Assembly: GCF_000020365.1 (NCBI RefSeq)
Contig: NC_012108.1
Coordinates: 4,100,001-4,164,000, forward strand
From: Desulforapulum autotrophicum HRM2
Lineage (GTDB): Bacteria; Desulfobacterota; Desulfobacteria; Desulfobacterales; Desulfobacteraceae
Reading direction: 5' to 3'
Length of the DNA stretch: 64,000 nucleotides
Shown: positions 9,693 through 17,438 of the stretch, in pieces
Layout of the letters: each line of letters opens with the position of its first letter
How positions within the stretch are numbered: the stretch's first letter is position 1
Program-made: the position numbers and the translations under genes
The notes under the pieces: generated by a model
Seen by the model: the letters and a program-made list of their open reading frames with translations, nothing else
What the model was told of the DNA's origin: nothing
The model's database searches: none

Positions 9693-10846
9693 GAACTATC
9701 CTTCTTAATATTCCCTTTAACTCTGTCAGGTTCCACAATGGCCTGGAAATTTGCAAAATAGATGTCGGCCAGGGTCAGGAAAAGCGTTATTATCAGGGGG
9801 CCATAGATAATCCCCAGAATGCCGTAAATTTCAAGCCCTCCGATGATTGAAAAAAACACCACCAGGGGGTGCATCTTTACCCTGTCCCCAACGACCTTTG
9901 GTTTAAAAACGTATTCAATGCCCCAGGAGAGAACGGCGTAGAGAACCAGAATAAAAATTCCGGCAGCCATTCGCTCTTTGAGCATGAGGATCAGTCCCGT
10001 TGGAATCAGCACAACCCCGATTCCAAGGATGGGCAGAAAAGCCAGAAAGCCCATGATGACCCCCCAGAGAAAGGGAGAGGCAAGGCCCAGCATAAAAAAA
10101 GCGCCCCCACCCACAACACCCTGGATTAATCCGCCAAGCCCGTTGCCCACAAGCACGGCCCCTGCCATCTCCTTGAATTTACAGAAAAGCTTTTCATTGT
10201 GCTCGTCTGCAAGGGGTGAGATGTCATAGATATAATCGACAAACCTTGCCCCATCGATAAAGAGATAAAAAACAACAATGAGCATAAGACAAAAGTAAAA
10301 AATTATCTTAAACACATTGGACGCGACAAAGCTTGCCTGCTGAAACAGATAGAGCCCCACCACACGGCCAAGTTCTGAAACGGGCTTGACCATCTCCTCC
10401 CAGGAAAAAGAAAGGTCAAACCCCATGGTGGCCAGCAGGTGGTTCACCCGCTCCAGGACATGGGTATTTTCAAGGACCTGCTTAACCTGATTACCAAGCA
10501 CCGCACTCTTTGCCATCTGATAAAGGTCATAGGCCTCCTTGGAGAGTACTCCGACAAAAAAGAGCACCGGCACCAGAACTACAAAAAAGATCACCAGGCA
10601 GGTGATCATGGAAGCCAGACCTGGCTTGAGCCGTCTCTGGAGAAGTCTGTTGAGCGGAGCAAAAGCACCCATTACCACCAACCCCATAACAATGGTGGCA
10701 AAAAACGGGGACAACAGCCAGCAGACCAGAATAATGGCGGCGGAGAACAGCGCCAGAAAAAAGAAAAAAACCGCCTTTTCCGAGGTGGTCTGCCCTCTGG
10801 GACCGCCATTGGCGTTTAAAGAATCACCGGTCTCCCTTGATTCCAT
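9686..10846 (-). CDS. AI-2E/PerM-family membrane permease
   Basis: The 386-residue integral membrane protein has about eight predicted hydrophobic segments. They are arranged as an N-terminal pair ([18 protein letters not shown] and an adjacent segment), a long amphipathic middle region and a C-terminal cluster. The later part contains FLPILGIG and the IYGPLIITL segment, the recognised signature region of the PF01594 (AI-2E transporter/PerM) family. Members include TqsA-like exporters and Na+(Li+)/H+ antiporters, so the substrate cannot be assigned. The gene overlaps the gyrA start by seven bases and follows the 51-residue membrane protein by four bases. Confidence 0.88.
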   Translation of the reverse strand: MESRETGDSLNANGGPRGQTTSEKAVFFFFLALFSAAIILVCWLLSPFFATIVMGLVVMGAFAPLNRLLQRRLKPGLASMITCLVIFFVVLVPVLFFVGVLSKEAYDLYQMAKSAVLGNQVKQVLENTHVLERVNHLLATMGFDLSFSWEEMVKPVSELGRVVGLYLFQQASFVASNVFKIIFYFCLMLIVVFYLFIDGARFVDYIYDISPLADEHNEKLFCKFKEMAGAVLVGNGLGGLIQGVVGGGAFFMLGLASPFLWGVIMGFLAFLPILGIGVVLIPTGLILMLKERMAAGIFILVLYAVLSWGIEYVFKPKVVGDRVKMHPLVVFFSIIGGLEIYGILGIIYGPLIITLFLTLADIYFANFQAIVEPDRVKGNIKKDSSC

Positions 10847-10850
10847 GGAA

Positions 10851-11006
10851 CTATCGGCCCAGGCACCCTAATGCTGCAATGAAAAGGAGTGCCTCATAAA
10901 TGATAACCTGGGTAAAGCTGCCGAAAAAATGGTAGACAATTCCGCCCCCGATGATGGCAGGCACTGCCGTGAAGACCATGATGCTGAGTTTTCTGCTAAT
11001 GTCCAT
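10851..11006 (-). CDS. 51-residue small membrane protein
   Basis: A short frame reads MDISRKLSIMVFTAV and ends ALGCLGR. It has two hydrophobic stretches: residues about 8-28, which contain a GGG turn, and residues about 33-47. This is consistent with a two-pass hairpin in the inner membrane. An AAGG sequence lies about nine bases before the ATG. The stop is four bases from the permease start, so it heads the permease-gyrA-radC transcript. An overlapping 87-residue frame (10868-11131) looks less protein-like. No family is recognised. It resembles the small ATP-synthase-associated or tail-anchor types only in size. Confidence 0.55.
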   Translation of the reverse strand: MDISRKLSIMVFTAVPAIIGGGIVYHFFGSFTQVIIYEALLFIAALGCLGR

Positions 11007-11142
11007 AATAAAAGCCTTTTTATATTCTTATAGATCATAGTTGACAAATCAACCTGTTTTTTACCACTTGAACAGTCCCAAGTAAAGAAAAAACCAGCGG
11101 TTAAGGCTGCAGATAAAATAAGTCCACCCATCTGGGACAGGA

Positions 11143-11221
11143 TTTCAGCTTGTATTCAAGGCACATCACGGGGAGCAGTGAAATATCCACCCTTTGATGC
11201 AACGCAGAATACAAGCTGAAA
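11143..11221. repeat. 15-bp perfect inverted repeat with 49-bp spacer
   Basis: TTTCAGCTTGTATTC at 11143-11157 is the exact reverse complement of 11207-11221. It lies downstream of the thiolase gene (stop at 11260), in the roughly 250-bp gap before the small membrane protein. It lacks a T run and is too widely spaced for a classic terminator. It could be the ends of a small mobile element or a regulator site pair. Confidence 0.6.
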
Positions 11222-11259
11222 GACAAGCAAGATATATGGATTATTTATTCCTGAATCCT

Positions 11260-12537
11260 CTATCGTTCAATGATCATGCCCATACCCATGCCGCCGCCGA
11301 TACACATGGAGATCAATCCTGTGCCATAGCCTTTTCTCTTCATCTGATTAATGGCTGTCACCATCTGACGTGCACCGGTGCACCCGATGGGGTGGCCAAG
11401 GGAAATACCACTTCCAAGCTCATTGGGACGTTCAATATCAAGCTTAAGCTCCCGCATGCAACCAATGGCCTGGGATGCAAACGCTTCATTAAGCTCAACC
11501 ATTTCAATATCATCAATGGTCATGGCGGTTCGTTTCAAGAGTTTTCTGACAGCAGGAACAGGACCAAGGCCCATGTAGGCAGGATCAACACCGCCTGCGG
11601 CAAAGGCTTTTACCGATGCATAAATTTCAAGCCCCATACTATTGGCCTTTTCCCGGTCCATGAGCAGCACAGCTGCCGCACCATCATTGATGCCGGAAGC
11701 GTTGCCTGCGGTAACGCTGCCGTCTTTTTTAAAGGCGGGTCTGAGCTTGGCGAGTTTTTCAAGACTTGTCTCCATGGGCCGCTCATCCGTGTCCACAAGG
11801 GTTTCCTGGCGTTTCACCATCACGGGAACAGGAACAATCTCCTGGGCAAAGGTGCCATTCTTGATGGCAGCACGGGCCCGGTTGTGACTCAGAAGCGCAA
11901 GGTCATCCTGCTCCTGGCGGGAAATTCCGTATTTCGCGGCGATGTTTTCAGCGGTCAGCCCCATGTGGTAGCCGTAAAATATCTCGTAAAGCCCATCAAA
12001 GACCATGAGATCAAGGATCTCACCCTTGCCGGTAAGTTCCATGCGGTGGCCCCAGCGGGCCTTGGGAAGGGCCATGGGCGCATTGCTCATGCTCTCCTGA
12101 CCACCGGCCACGACAACTTCGGCTTCGCCCGACATGATGGCCTGGGCCCCCAGGGCAATGGCCTTGAGACCGGATCCGCAGATTTTGTTCACGGTAAAGG
12201 CCGTGGTCTGGCGGGGAATCCCGGCAGCGATCATCGCCTGGCGGGCCGTATTCTGGCCCTGACCAGCCTGAAGTACATTTCCCATGATCACTTCGTCAAT
12301 GATAAGGGGCTGAAGTGAGTCATCATAGTCATACCCCTTTTTTTCAAGGTCAATCATGCCCTGGCCGTCCAGGGAATCTGGTCCAAAATTCTCCCCTGCC
12401 ACGGGCCTTACCCCGGAACGTTTTAACAGGGCCTTCATAACAATCGCCCCAAGTTCAACAACAGACACACTCTTTAACGTACCGCCAAAGGAACCAACGG
12501 GTGTTCGCACACCCCCTACGATCACTACATCTTTCAT
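11260..12537 (-). CDS. Acetyl-CoA acetyltransferase (thiolase)
   Basis: The 425-residue protein is a thiolase-superfamily enzyme. The acyl-accepting cysteine is C120 in VNKICGSGLKA. The C-terminal catalytic motifs are NEAFASQA, GHPIGCTGAR (His) and CIGGGMGMG (second Cys). It condenses two acetyl-CoA, or cleaves 3-ketoacyl-CoA, in fatty-acid or butyrate-type metabolism. Usual biosynthetic thiolases have 390-395 residues. The extra length comes from an Asp/Gly-rich insert at about residues 48-78, just before the conserved DEVIMGNVLQAG. It stands alone on the minus strand, with the NRDE gene divergently placed 130 bases away. Confidence 0.94.
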   Translation of the reverse strand: MKDVVIVGGVRTPVGSFGGTLKSVSVVELGAIVMKALLKRSGVRPVAGENFGPDSLDGQGMIDLEKKGYDYDDSLQPLIIDEVIMGNVLQAGQGQNTARQAMIAAGIPRQTTAFTVNKICGSGLKAIALGAQAIMSGEAEVVVAGGQESMSNAPMALPKARWGHRMELTGKGEILDLMVFDGLYEIFYGYHMGLTAENIAAKYGISRQEQDDLALLSHNRARAAIKNGTFAQEIVPVPVMVKRQETLVDTDERPMETSLEKLAKLRPAFKKDGSVTAGNASGINDGAAAVLLMDREKANSMGLEIYASVKAFAAGGVDPAYMGLGPVPAVRKLLKRTAMTIDDIEMVELNEAFASQAIGCMRELKLDIERPNELGSGISLGHPIGCTGARQMVTAINQMKRKGYGTGLISMCIGGGMGMGMIIER

Positions 12538-12667
12538 GTCTAATCTCCTGGTCGTTGATTTTATGCTGTTTTTAAACTATATCTGACACCATAACCTTCG
12601 TACAAACGGGATGGTTCAGCCAATAACTAATAACAAATACAATTTTCAAATACAAGGAATTAACACC

Positions 12668-13444
12668 ATGTGCCTCATCCTTGCCGCCTATGAAAAAACA
12701 CCCGGAAAACGCCTCATCATCGCTGCCAACCGGGATGAATTCCTGGACCGGCCCACCCTGCCCATGCATTGCTGGGCAAAGGGGTCCGGGATCATTGCCG
12801 GAAAGGATATCAAGGCCGGCGGGACATGGCTTGGGGTCACGAAAAAAGGCCGGTTTGCAGCCATCACAAATTTTAGAAAACCATCGCTGCAGCGACAGGA
12901 TGCCCCGTCAAGGGGAGGCATCGTCACAGATTTCCTTGAATCCAACCTGGATCCGGCGACGTTCCTGAACAGATTCAAAACCCAGGCACAGCGTTTCAAT
13001 GGATTCAATCTGCTTGCAGGGGACCAGAACTCTCTTTACTGGTTTTCCAACATCAAGGGCAGCCCAACCAGACTTTTACCCGGATTCTATGGGATAAGCA
13101 ACCATCTGATGAACACGCCATGGCCCAAGGTGGCAAGGGGCAAAAAAGCCCTGGAAAAATGCCTGAATAAAACCGGAGATATCACCACGGATGCGCTTTT
13201 CCCCCTGCTGGCAGACAGAACCCGGCCCCATGACGACGAACTTCCAGATACCGGGGTGGGGATGGCGTGGGAACGTCTGCTTGCACCGATCTTCATTGAG
13301 AGCCCGACCTACGGAACCCGATGTTCAACCATCCTCATCATCACCCAGACCGGGGAAATAGACATTTGTGAACGAACCTTTGATCAAAACCAGAAGGACC
13401 GATACACCCAGAAATGCTTTTCCTGGAATCAGAATCCAGAATAA
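12668..13444 (+). CDS. NRDE/TANGO2-family protein (predicted Ntn-hydrolase fold)
   Basis: The 258-residue protein begins MCLILAAYEKTPGKRL and contains the signature AANRDEFLDRPT at about 20-31. It also has GGTWLGVTKKGRFAAITN and a C-terminal YGTRCSTIL segment, all typical of the NRDE (TANGO2) family. I chose the ATG at 12668, with AAGGA upstream, because the family keeps Cys at position 2, proposed as the N-terminal nucleophile. The frame stays open upstream to 12611, but those residues are unlike the family. The cellular role of bacterial members is not established. The gene stop borders the repeat nest that begins at 13445. Confidence 0.85.
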   Translation: MCLILAAYEKTPGKRLIIAANRDEFLDRPTLPMHCWAKGSGIIAGKDIKAGGTWLGVTKKGRFAAITNFRKPSLQRQDAPSRGGIVTDFLESNLDPATFLNRFKTQAQRFNGFNLLAGDQNSLYWFSNIKGSPTRLLPGFYGISNHLMNTPWPKVARGKKALEKCLNKTGDITTDALFPLLADRTRPHDDELPDTGVGMAWERLLAPIFIESPTYGTRCSTILIITQTGEIDICERTFDQNQKDRYTQKCFSWNQNPE

Positions 13445-13594
13445 CCCACATGGATAGCAGGCACAACGAAGCATGAAACAAGATGATACAGAGCAGGCGA
13501 TAGTACCATTTCGCCCCCTTTAGTTTACAATGTTCCGGTCAGGGCGACCAAAGAGGGCTCTAAAGTCGAGACTTTCACAATGATGTTTCGACAG

Positions 13595-13663
13595 GAGTTT
13601 CTTATAAAAACCGACACGGCAGGAACAGGGTATCTGCCCTGGCCACAACGAATTTAGAAACTC
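13595..13663. repeat. Hairpin repeat unit U1
   Basis: GAGTTTCT (13595-13602) pairs perfectly with AGAAACTC (13656-13663). Inside lie TATAAA, an inner hairpin CAGGG/CCCTG (13626-13630 with 13637-13641) and the shared word CAACGAATTT. The same layout with other bases occurs in units U2 and U3. Confidence 0.7.
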
Positions 13664-13678
13664 GACACCAGAGGTGGG

Positions 13679-13806
13679 CGGGAACGGGTATTGCCCGCAG
13701 CGGATTAAACGGCAGCGGTCAGCATGGACGCTGATGGAGCTGCCGTTTCCCTCGGAGCAGCCCAGGACGGGCTGCGAGAATGAGCGGAGGGTAATACCCG
13801 TTCCCG
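13679..13806. repeat. Cruciform-like palindromic element, copy A
   Basis: A 14-bp outer stem (13679-13692 with 13793-13806, perfect) encloses two hairpins. The first is a perfect 10-bp stem, AAACGGCAGC at 13707-13716 with 13739-13748, plus an inner TCAGC/GCTGA. The second is GCAGCCC at 13757-13763 with 13769-13775, plus a flanking CTC/GAG pair. A diverged copy (B) lies at 31389-31526 in the opposite direction. Similarity also extends outside the stems, as CGACA.CAGAGGTG on one side and ACCGG...TTTCATAT on the other. Confidence 0.8.
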
Positions 13807-13822
13807 TCTACCGGTCCGACGA

Positions 13823-13873
13823 GTGTTTCATATAACCCACATGTCCTGCCGGACACAACGAAGCATGAAACAC
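13823..13873. repeat. Hairpin repeat unit U2
   Basis: GTGTTTCAT (13823-13831) pairs perfectly with ATGAAACAC (13865-13873). The inner stem is TGTCC/GGACA (13842-13846 with 13851-13855), followed by CAACGAAGC. The outer stem differs from U1 at several positions, and both partners change together. Confidence 0.7.
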
Positions 13874-13905
13874 GATGATACCGGGCAGGCGATAGTACCA
13901 TTCCG

Positions 13906-14083
13906 CCCTCTTTGGTTACCCTGACCGGAACGGTAAACGTCGGGGGGATTTTTGCCCTTCCAGACTAAAGCGCAGGAACTGCGGGCTAAAGTCCTCAAAC
14001 AGCCTGCGCTTCTTAACGCCTGGAAGGGCAAAAATCCCAACCCCTTTGGTTTACAATGTTCCAGTCAGGGTAACCAAAGAGGG
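13906..14083. repeat. Large nested hairpin
   Basis: The outer arms at 13906-13931 and 14058-14083 are reverse complements with one mismatch in 26. Nested inside are GTAAAC/GTTTAC (13933-13938 with 14049-14054), a perfect 19-bp pair (13945-13963 with 14020-14038) and a perfect 9-bp pair AAGCGCAGG/CCTGCGCTT (13968-13976 with 14003-14011). The single-copy relative at 13506-13556 lacks the left outer arm and the inner part, which suggests an insertion or deletion event. Confidence 0.8.
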
Positions 14084-14122
14084 CTCTAAAGTCGAGACTT
14101 TCACAATGATGTTTCGACAAGA

Positions 14123-14184
14123 GTTTCTTATAAACCGGCACGGCCGGAGCGAGGTATGGCTCCGGCCTCAACGAATTTTGAAAC
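14123..14184. repeat. Hairpin repeat unit U3
   Basis: GTTTC (14123-14127) pairs with GAAAC (14180-14184) around a strong inner hairpin, GGCCGGAGC at 14142-14150 with 14159-14167. The word CAACGAATTTT follows. A further GTGTTTCATATAA, the start of another unit, lies near 14212, 35 bases before the rarA stop. Confidence 0.7.
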
Positions 14185-14249
14185 ACCTTCATTGACAATA
14201 CTTTGGCGAGTGTTTCATATAAAAAAATTCACCCCCAGGGGTCAGAAAT

Positions 14250-15605
14250 TTAAGATTTTTTCGTTTTTTTAAGGGCTATCCAGGCCTCAAGGCGCTGCTT
14301 TACAACAGCCTCGTATCCCCTGTCCGTGGGCAGATAGAACCGTTCTTGCCTGAGCCCTTCTGGAAGATATTCCTGGGGAAAGTACCCGCCCACATGGTCG
14401 TGGGCATACTGGTACCCCTGGCCATACCCCATATCCTTCATCAGGCGGGTTGGCGCGTTTCTGACATGGAGGGGAACCGGCAGGGAACCGGTCTCTTCGA
14501 CCTTTTTTTTCACCCGTTTATGGGCCATGTAAACGCTGTTGCTCTTGGGGGCCGTTGCAAGATAAACCGCAGCCTGGAACAGGGCATCGTCCCCTTCTGG
14601 AGATCCCAGGAAACGGTAGGCTTCCAGGGCGTTCAGGGCAACGCCAAGGGCGCCGGGGTCTGCAACCCCCACATCCTCAGTGGCAAACCGGACCATTCTG
14701 CGGATCAGATAAAGGGGATCCTCGCCTGCTGCCATCATTCGTTCAAGCCAGTAGATGGCACCATCCGGGTCACTGCCCCGGAGACTCTTGTGAAAGGCAG
14801 AGATAAGATTGAAGTGCTCTTCCCCGGACTTGTCATAACGCAGGGCCTTTTTCTCAACCGCAGCCGCCACATCCTCCGGCGTAATGGCAGAAGGGGTTTT
14901 ACCGCCCGCCCCTTTCCTGGCCGAGGCATAGACACCGATGGTTTCAAGGGTGGCAAGGGCTGCCCGCACATCACCGTCGGCAGTGGCGGCAATATAGTTC
15001 AAAGCCTCGGCAGAAAAAATAATCCCCAGGGAACCAAGCCCCCGGACCGGATCTGTTGCGGCCCGTTCAAGGATGGTGACGATGTCCCGTTCCCCCAGGC
15101 GATTAAGGGTAATCACCCGGCACCGGGAGACCAGGGCCGGGATCACCTCAAACGAGGGGTTTTCCGTTGTGGCACCCACAAGGACGATGGCCCCTGTTTC
15201 CACATGGTGAAGAAAGGCATCCTGCTGGGCCTTGTTGAACCGGTGGATCTCGTCCACAAACACAAGGGTTCTTCGACCCCGGATGCGGCGCTGCTCCTTG
15301 GCCGTCTCAATAACGGCCCGTATATCCTTGACCCCGGAGAGCACGGCTGAGAGCTGCATAAAATGGGAGCTGGTCTCTTTTGCAATAATACCGGCAAGGG
15401 TGGTCTTCCCGCACCCGGGCGGTCCCCATAAAATCGTTGAAAAGACCCTGTCATTGGTGATGGCGCTGTGGAGAATCTTGCCGGGTGCTGCCACATGGTC
15501 CTGCCCCACGACCTCACCAAGGCGCTGGGGCCGCATCCTGTCTGCAAGGGGACGGAACGGGGAGCCTTCCTCATCTTCTCCACCATCGAACAGATCCATC
15601 TCCAT
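14250..15605 (-). CDS. rarA: Replication-associated recombination protein A (MgsA/RarA) AAA+ ATPase
   Basis: The 451-residue protein has the family layout: PLADRMRPQRLGEVVGQDH near the start, Walker A GPPGCGKTT (about 61-69), Walker B VFVDEIHRFNK and sensor GATTENPSFE. The C-terminal lid and MgsA tetramerisation domain contain GSDPDGAIYWLERM and end with YFPQEYLPEG. It acts at stalled replication forks together with RecQ, SSB and clamp-loader functions. Its start is five bases after the der stop, so the two are co-transcribed. The length is normal. Confidence 0.95.
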   Translation of the reverse strand: MEMDLFDGGEDEEGSPFRPLADRMRPQRLGEVVGQDHVAAPGKILHSAITNDRVFSTILWGPPGCGKTTLAGIIAKETSSHFMQLSAVLSGVKDIRAVIETAKEQRRIRGRRTLVFVDEIHRFNKAQQDAFLHHVETGAIVLVGATTENPSFEVIPALVSRCRVITLNRLGERDIVTILERAATDPVRGLGSLGIIFSAEALNYIAATADGDVRAALATLETIGVYASARKGAGGKTPSAITPEDVAAAVEKKALRYDKSGEEHFNLISAFHKSLRGSDPDGAIYWLERMMAAGEDPLYLIRRMVRFATEDVGVADPGALGVALNALEAYRFLGSPEGDDALFQAAVYLATAPKSNSVYMAHKRVKKKVEETGSLPVPLHVRNAPTRLMKDMGYGQGYQYAHDHVGGYFPQEYLPEGLRQERFYLPTDRGYEAVVKQRLEAWIALKKTKKS

Positions 15606-15610
15606 GGGGG

Positions 15611-17089
15611 CTAACCCTTTAAATCCCTGACCCGCTTGCGCCGGCTCTGCTCCTTGCGCTCTTTTTTCCTGCGGGTGGTCTTTTTCTCTTTTTTCTCAAC
15701 AATTCTTTCGGCAAGCTTGCTTTTTCCCGAAAAATCGATCTTGCCGGTTTTGGCCCGGAACAAAAGCCGGATGGGCGTATGCTCAAGTTCAGCCATCTCA
15801 CGGATCTGGTTGACAAGATAGCGGTGGTAGGAAAAATGAACGGCATCTGGATAGTTGACAAAACAGACAATGGTCGGTGGTTTGACCGCAACCTGGGTGG
15901 CATAAAAAAACTTCAGGCGTTTGCCCTTGTGCATGGGCGGTTCAGACCGGAAAATGGCATCCTCGACAATCCGGTTCAACAGCCCGGTGTTGATCCGGTA
16001 GGCGTACTGGGCATGGATCTTTTCAACCATTGCAAGAATTTTGTGGGTGCGAAACCCCGTAAGGGCCGAGATGGTCATGGCAGGGGCAAACGAAAGAAAT
16101 TTTGACTTGGTCCTGAGGTCCTCCATGAACCGCCGCTGGTCCTTTCGATCCTCGTCAAGCAGATCCCATTTATTGATGAGAAACAAGGCACCACACCCCC
16201 GGTCCTGGGCATAGCCTGCGATGGTGATGTCCTGGTCCGTGACGCCTTCGTCGGCATCAATGAGAATCAGGGCAACGTCACACTGGTCAAGACTCTTGAG
16301 GGATTTAAGAATCGAATATTTCTCTATCCTCTCCCGCACCTTTCCCTTGCGCCGAATGCCTGCCGTGTCAATCAGTCGGAACCGCCTGCCGTTGCGCTCA
16401 ATGGAAAGGTCCACGGAATCCCGTGTGGTTCCCGGGACATGGCTTACCACAACCCTGGACTTGCCAAACAAACGGTTTATAAGGGAAGATTTGCCCACGT
16501 TGGGCCTGCCTGCCACGGCAATGCAGATCTCCTGTTCGGAAGCATCCGGCTCCCCCTGTTCTGATCCAGCCTGGGGTTCAACCACGGGCTCAGGTGCCGG
16601 GAAAAGCGCCACCATATCATCCAGAAAAGGTTCGACCCCGATGCCGTGCTCTGCGCTCATGGGGTAAAACTTTTCAATGCCGAGGGAGTAGAATTCAAGA
16701 AGTTCCTCCCGCTGCTTATGGTTCTCGACCTTGTTGACAAGGAAAAACACCGGTTTGGATGTCCGCCTCAGGATATCGGCAAGGTCCCTGTCAAAGGGAG
16801 AGATACCTGCCCTGCCGTCAAGTACAAGGGCGACAATATCCGCATCTTCAATGGCCAATTCCACATGGCCCCTGATCTCCCTGGCAAAGAAGTCGTCATC
16901 GGACAGAAGAAAACCGCCCGTGTCCACCAGGGTAAACGGGCGCTCGTTCCACACGGCATCCACATAATGCCTGTCCCTGGTAACCCCGGGGAAATCGTCC
17001 ACCAGGGCATTTCTCGACCGGGTGATTCGATTAAAAAGGGTGGATTTTCCCACATTGGGCCGGCCCACGAGGGCAACAACGGGTTTCAT
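15611..17089 (-). CDS. der: Der (EngA) double GTPase for 50S ribosome assembly
   Basis: The 492-residue protein has two tandem Era-like GTPase domains, each with a P-loop GRPNVGKS(T/S), switch II DTGG or DTAG, and NKVE or NKWD specificity motifs. A KH-like C-terminal domain follows, then a very basic tail (KKEKKTTRRKKERKEQSRRK). It helps late 50S subunit maturation. I chose the ATG at 17089 (MKPVVALVG) because GGAGG stands eight bases upstream, and the frame upstream only offers a TTG inside that region. The longer, lysine-rich tail is the one unusual trait. Confidence 0.96.
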   Translation of the reverse strand: MKPVVALVGRPNVGKSTLFNRITRSRNALVDDFPGVTRDRHYVDAVWNERPFTLVDTGGFLLSDDDFFAREIRGHVELAIEDADIVALVLDGRAGISPFDRDLADILRRTSKPVFFLVNKVENHKQREELLEFYSLGIEKFYPMSAEHGIGVEPFLDDMVALFPAPEPVVEPQAGSEQGEPDASEQEICIAVAGRPNVGKSSLINRLFGKSRVVVSHVPGTTRDSVDLSIERNGRRFRLIDTAGIRRKGKVRERIEKYSILKSLKSLDQCDVALILIDADEGVTDQDITIAGYAQDRGCGALFLINKWDLLDEDRKDQRRFMEDLRTKSKFLSFAPAMTISALTGFRTHKILAMVEKIHAQYAYRINTGLLNRIVEDAIFRSEPPMHKGKRLKFFYATQVAVKPPTIVCFVNYPDAVHFSYHRYLVNQIREMAELEHTPIRLLFRAKTGKIDFSGKSKLAERIVEKKEKKTTRRKKERKEQSRRKRVRDLKG

Positions 17090-17202
17090 CGGTAAAACCT
17101 CCAAACCAAAAAAACAGACCGATCATCCCTTAGCAGGACAAAGTGCCCTGGGGGTCTGAAAACGTCTGTTTAATATAGGGTAAACACATTGATTTTAAAA
17201 GA

Positions 17203-17280
<78 letters not shown>

Positions 17281-17298
17281 GCAACATCATTTTTTTTG

Positions 17299-17374
17299 TG
17301 GTGGGCCGTACTGGGCTCGAACCAGTGACTCTCTGCTTAAAAGGCAGATACTCTGCCGACTGAGTTAACGGCCC
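17299..17374 (-). tRNA. tRNA-Lys (anticodon TTT), CCA encoded
   Basis: The acceptor stem GGGCCGT pairs with ACGGCCC. The anticodon stem TCTGC/GCAGA carries loop CTTTTAA (anticodon TTT, Lys), the T arm contains GGTTCGAGCC, the discriminator is A, and the CCA is encoded at 17299-17301. The 76-base length is standard. Confidence 0.97.
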
Positions 17375-17390
17375 TCACAAAAACAAAGAA

Positions 17391-17419
17391 CTTTTAAAGC
17401 TTTATGAAACTTTTGTCAA
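17391..17419 (-). promoter_or_regulatory. Sigma-70-type promoter for the tRNA-Lys/tRNA-Glu pair
   Basis: On the minus strand a perfect TTGACA (17414-17419) is followed after exactly 17 bases by TAAAAG (17391-17396), four of six matches to TATAAT. The tRNA-Lys 5' end lies 16 bases further on. Position and spacing fit a stable-RNA promoter. Confidence 0.7.
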
Positions 17420-17438
17420 CACCTTTTTTCAACAGACC

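Larger units (their letters stand above)
13445..14230. repeat. Gene-free nest of palindromic and duplicated repeats
   Basis: About 790 bp between the NRDE gene and rarA contain no convincing gene. Several related blocks are found instead. A segment around 13464-13515 recurs at 13856-13907 (ACAACGAAGCATGAAACA then GCAGGCGATAGTACCATT). A segment around 13522-13604 recurs at 14049-14131 (GAGGGCTCTAAAGTCGAGAC onward). The word CAACGAA followed 3-5 bases later by GAAAC occurs four times (13464, 13646, 13856, 14169). Individual hairpin units are listed separately. The composition is GC-rich and symmetric, like extragenic palindromic repeats. Spacing is irregular, so it is not a CRISPR array. Confidence 0.85.

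Noticed and set aside
10868-11131. 87-residue frame on the minus strand
   Set aside because: Its second half (SSRQCLPSSGAEL, FMRHSFSLQH) does not read like a protein, and it overlaps the more convincing 51-residue frame.
13719-14198. Short frames of 60-70 codons in the repeat nest
   Set aside because: They lie wholly in palindromic repeats and lack ribosome sites and protein-like composition.
13445-14230. Possible CRISPR array
   Set aside because: Repeats are few, of different types, self-complementary and irregularly spaced, and no cas genes are nearby.
14346-15350. 334-residue plus-strand frame opposite rarA
   Set aside because: It is antisense to a clear AAA+ ATPase gene and contains no family motifs.
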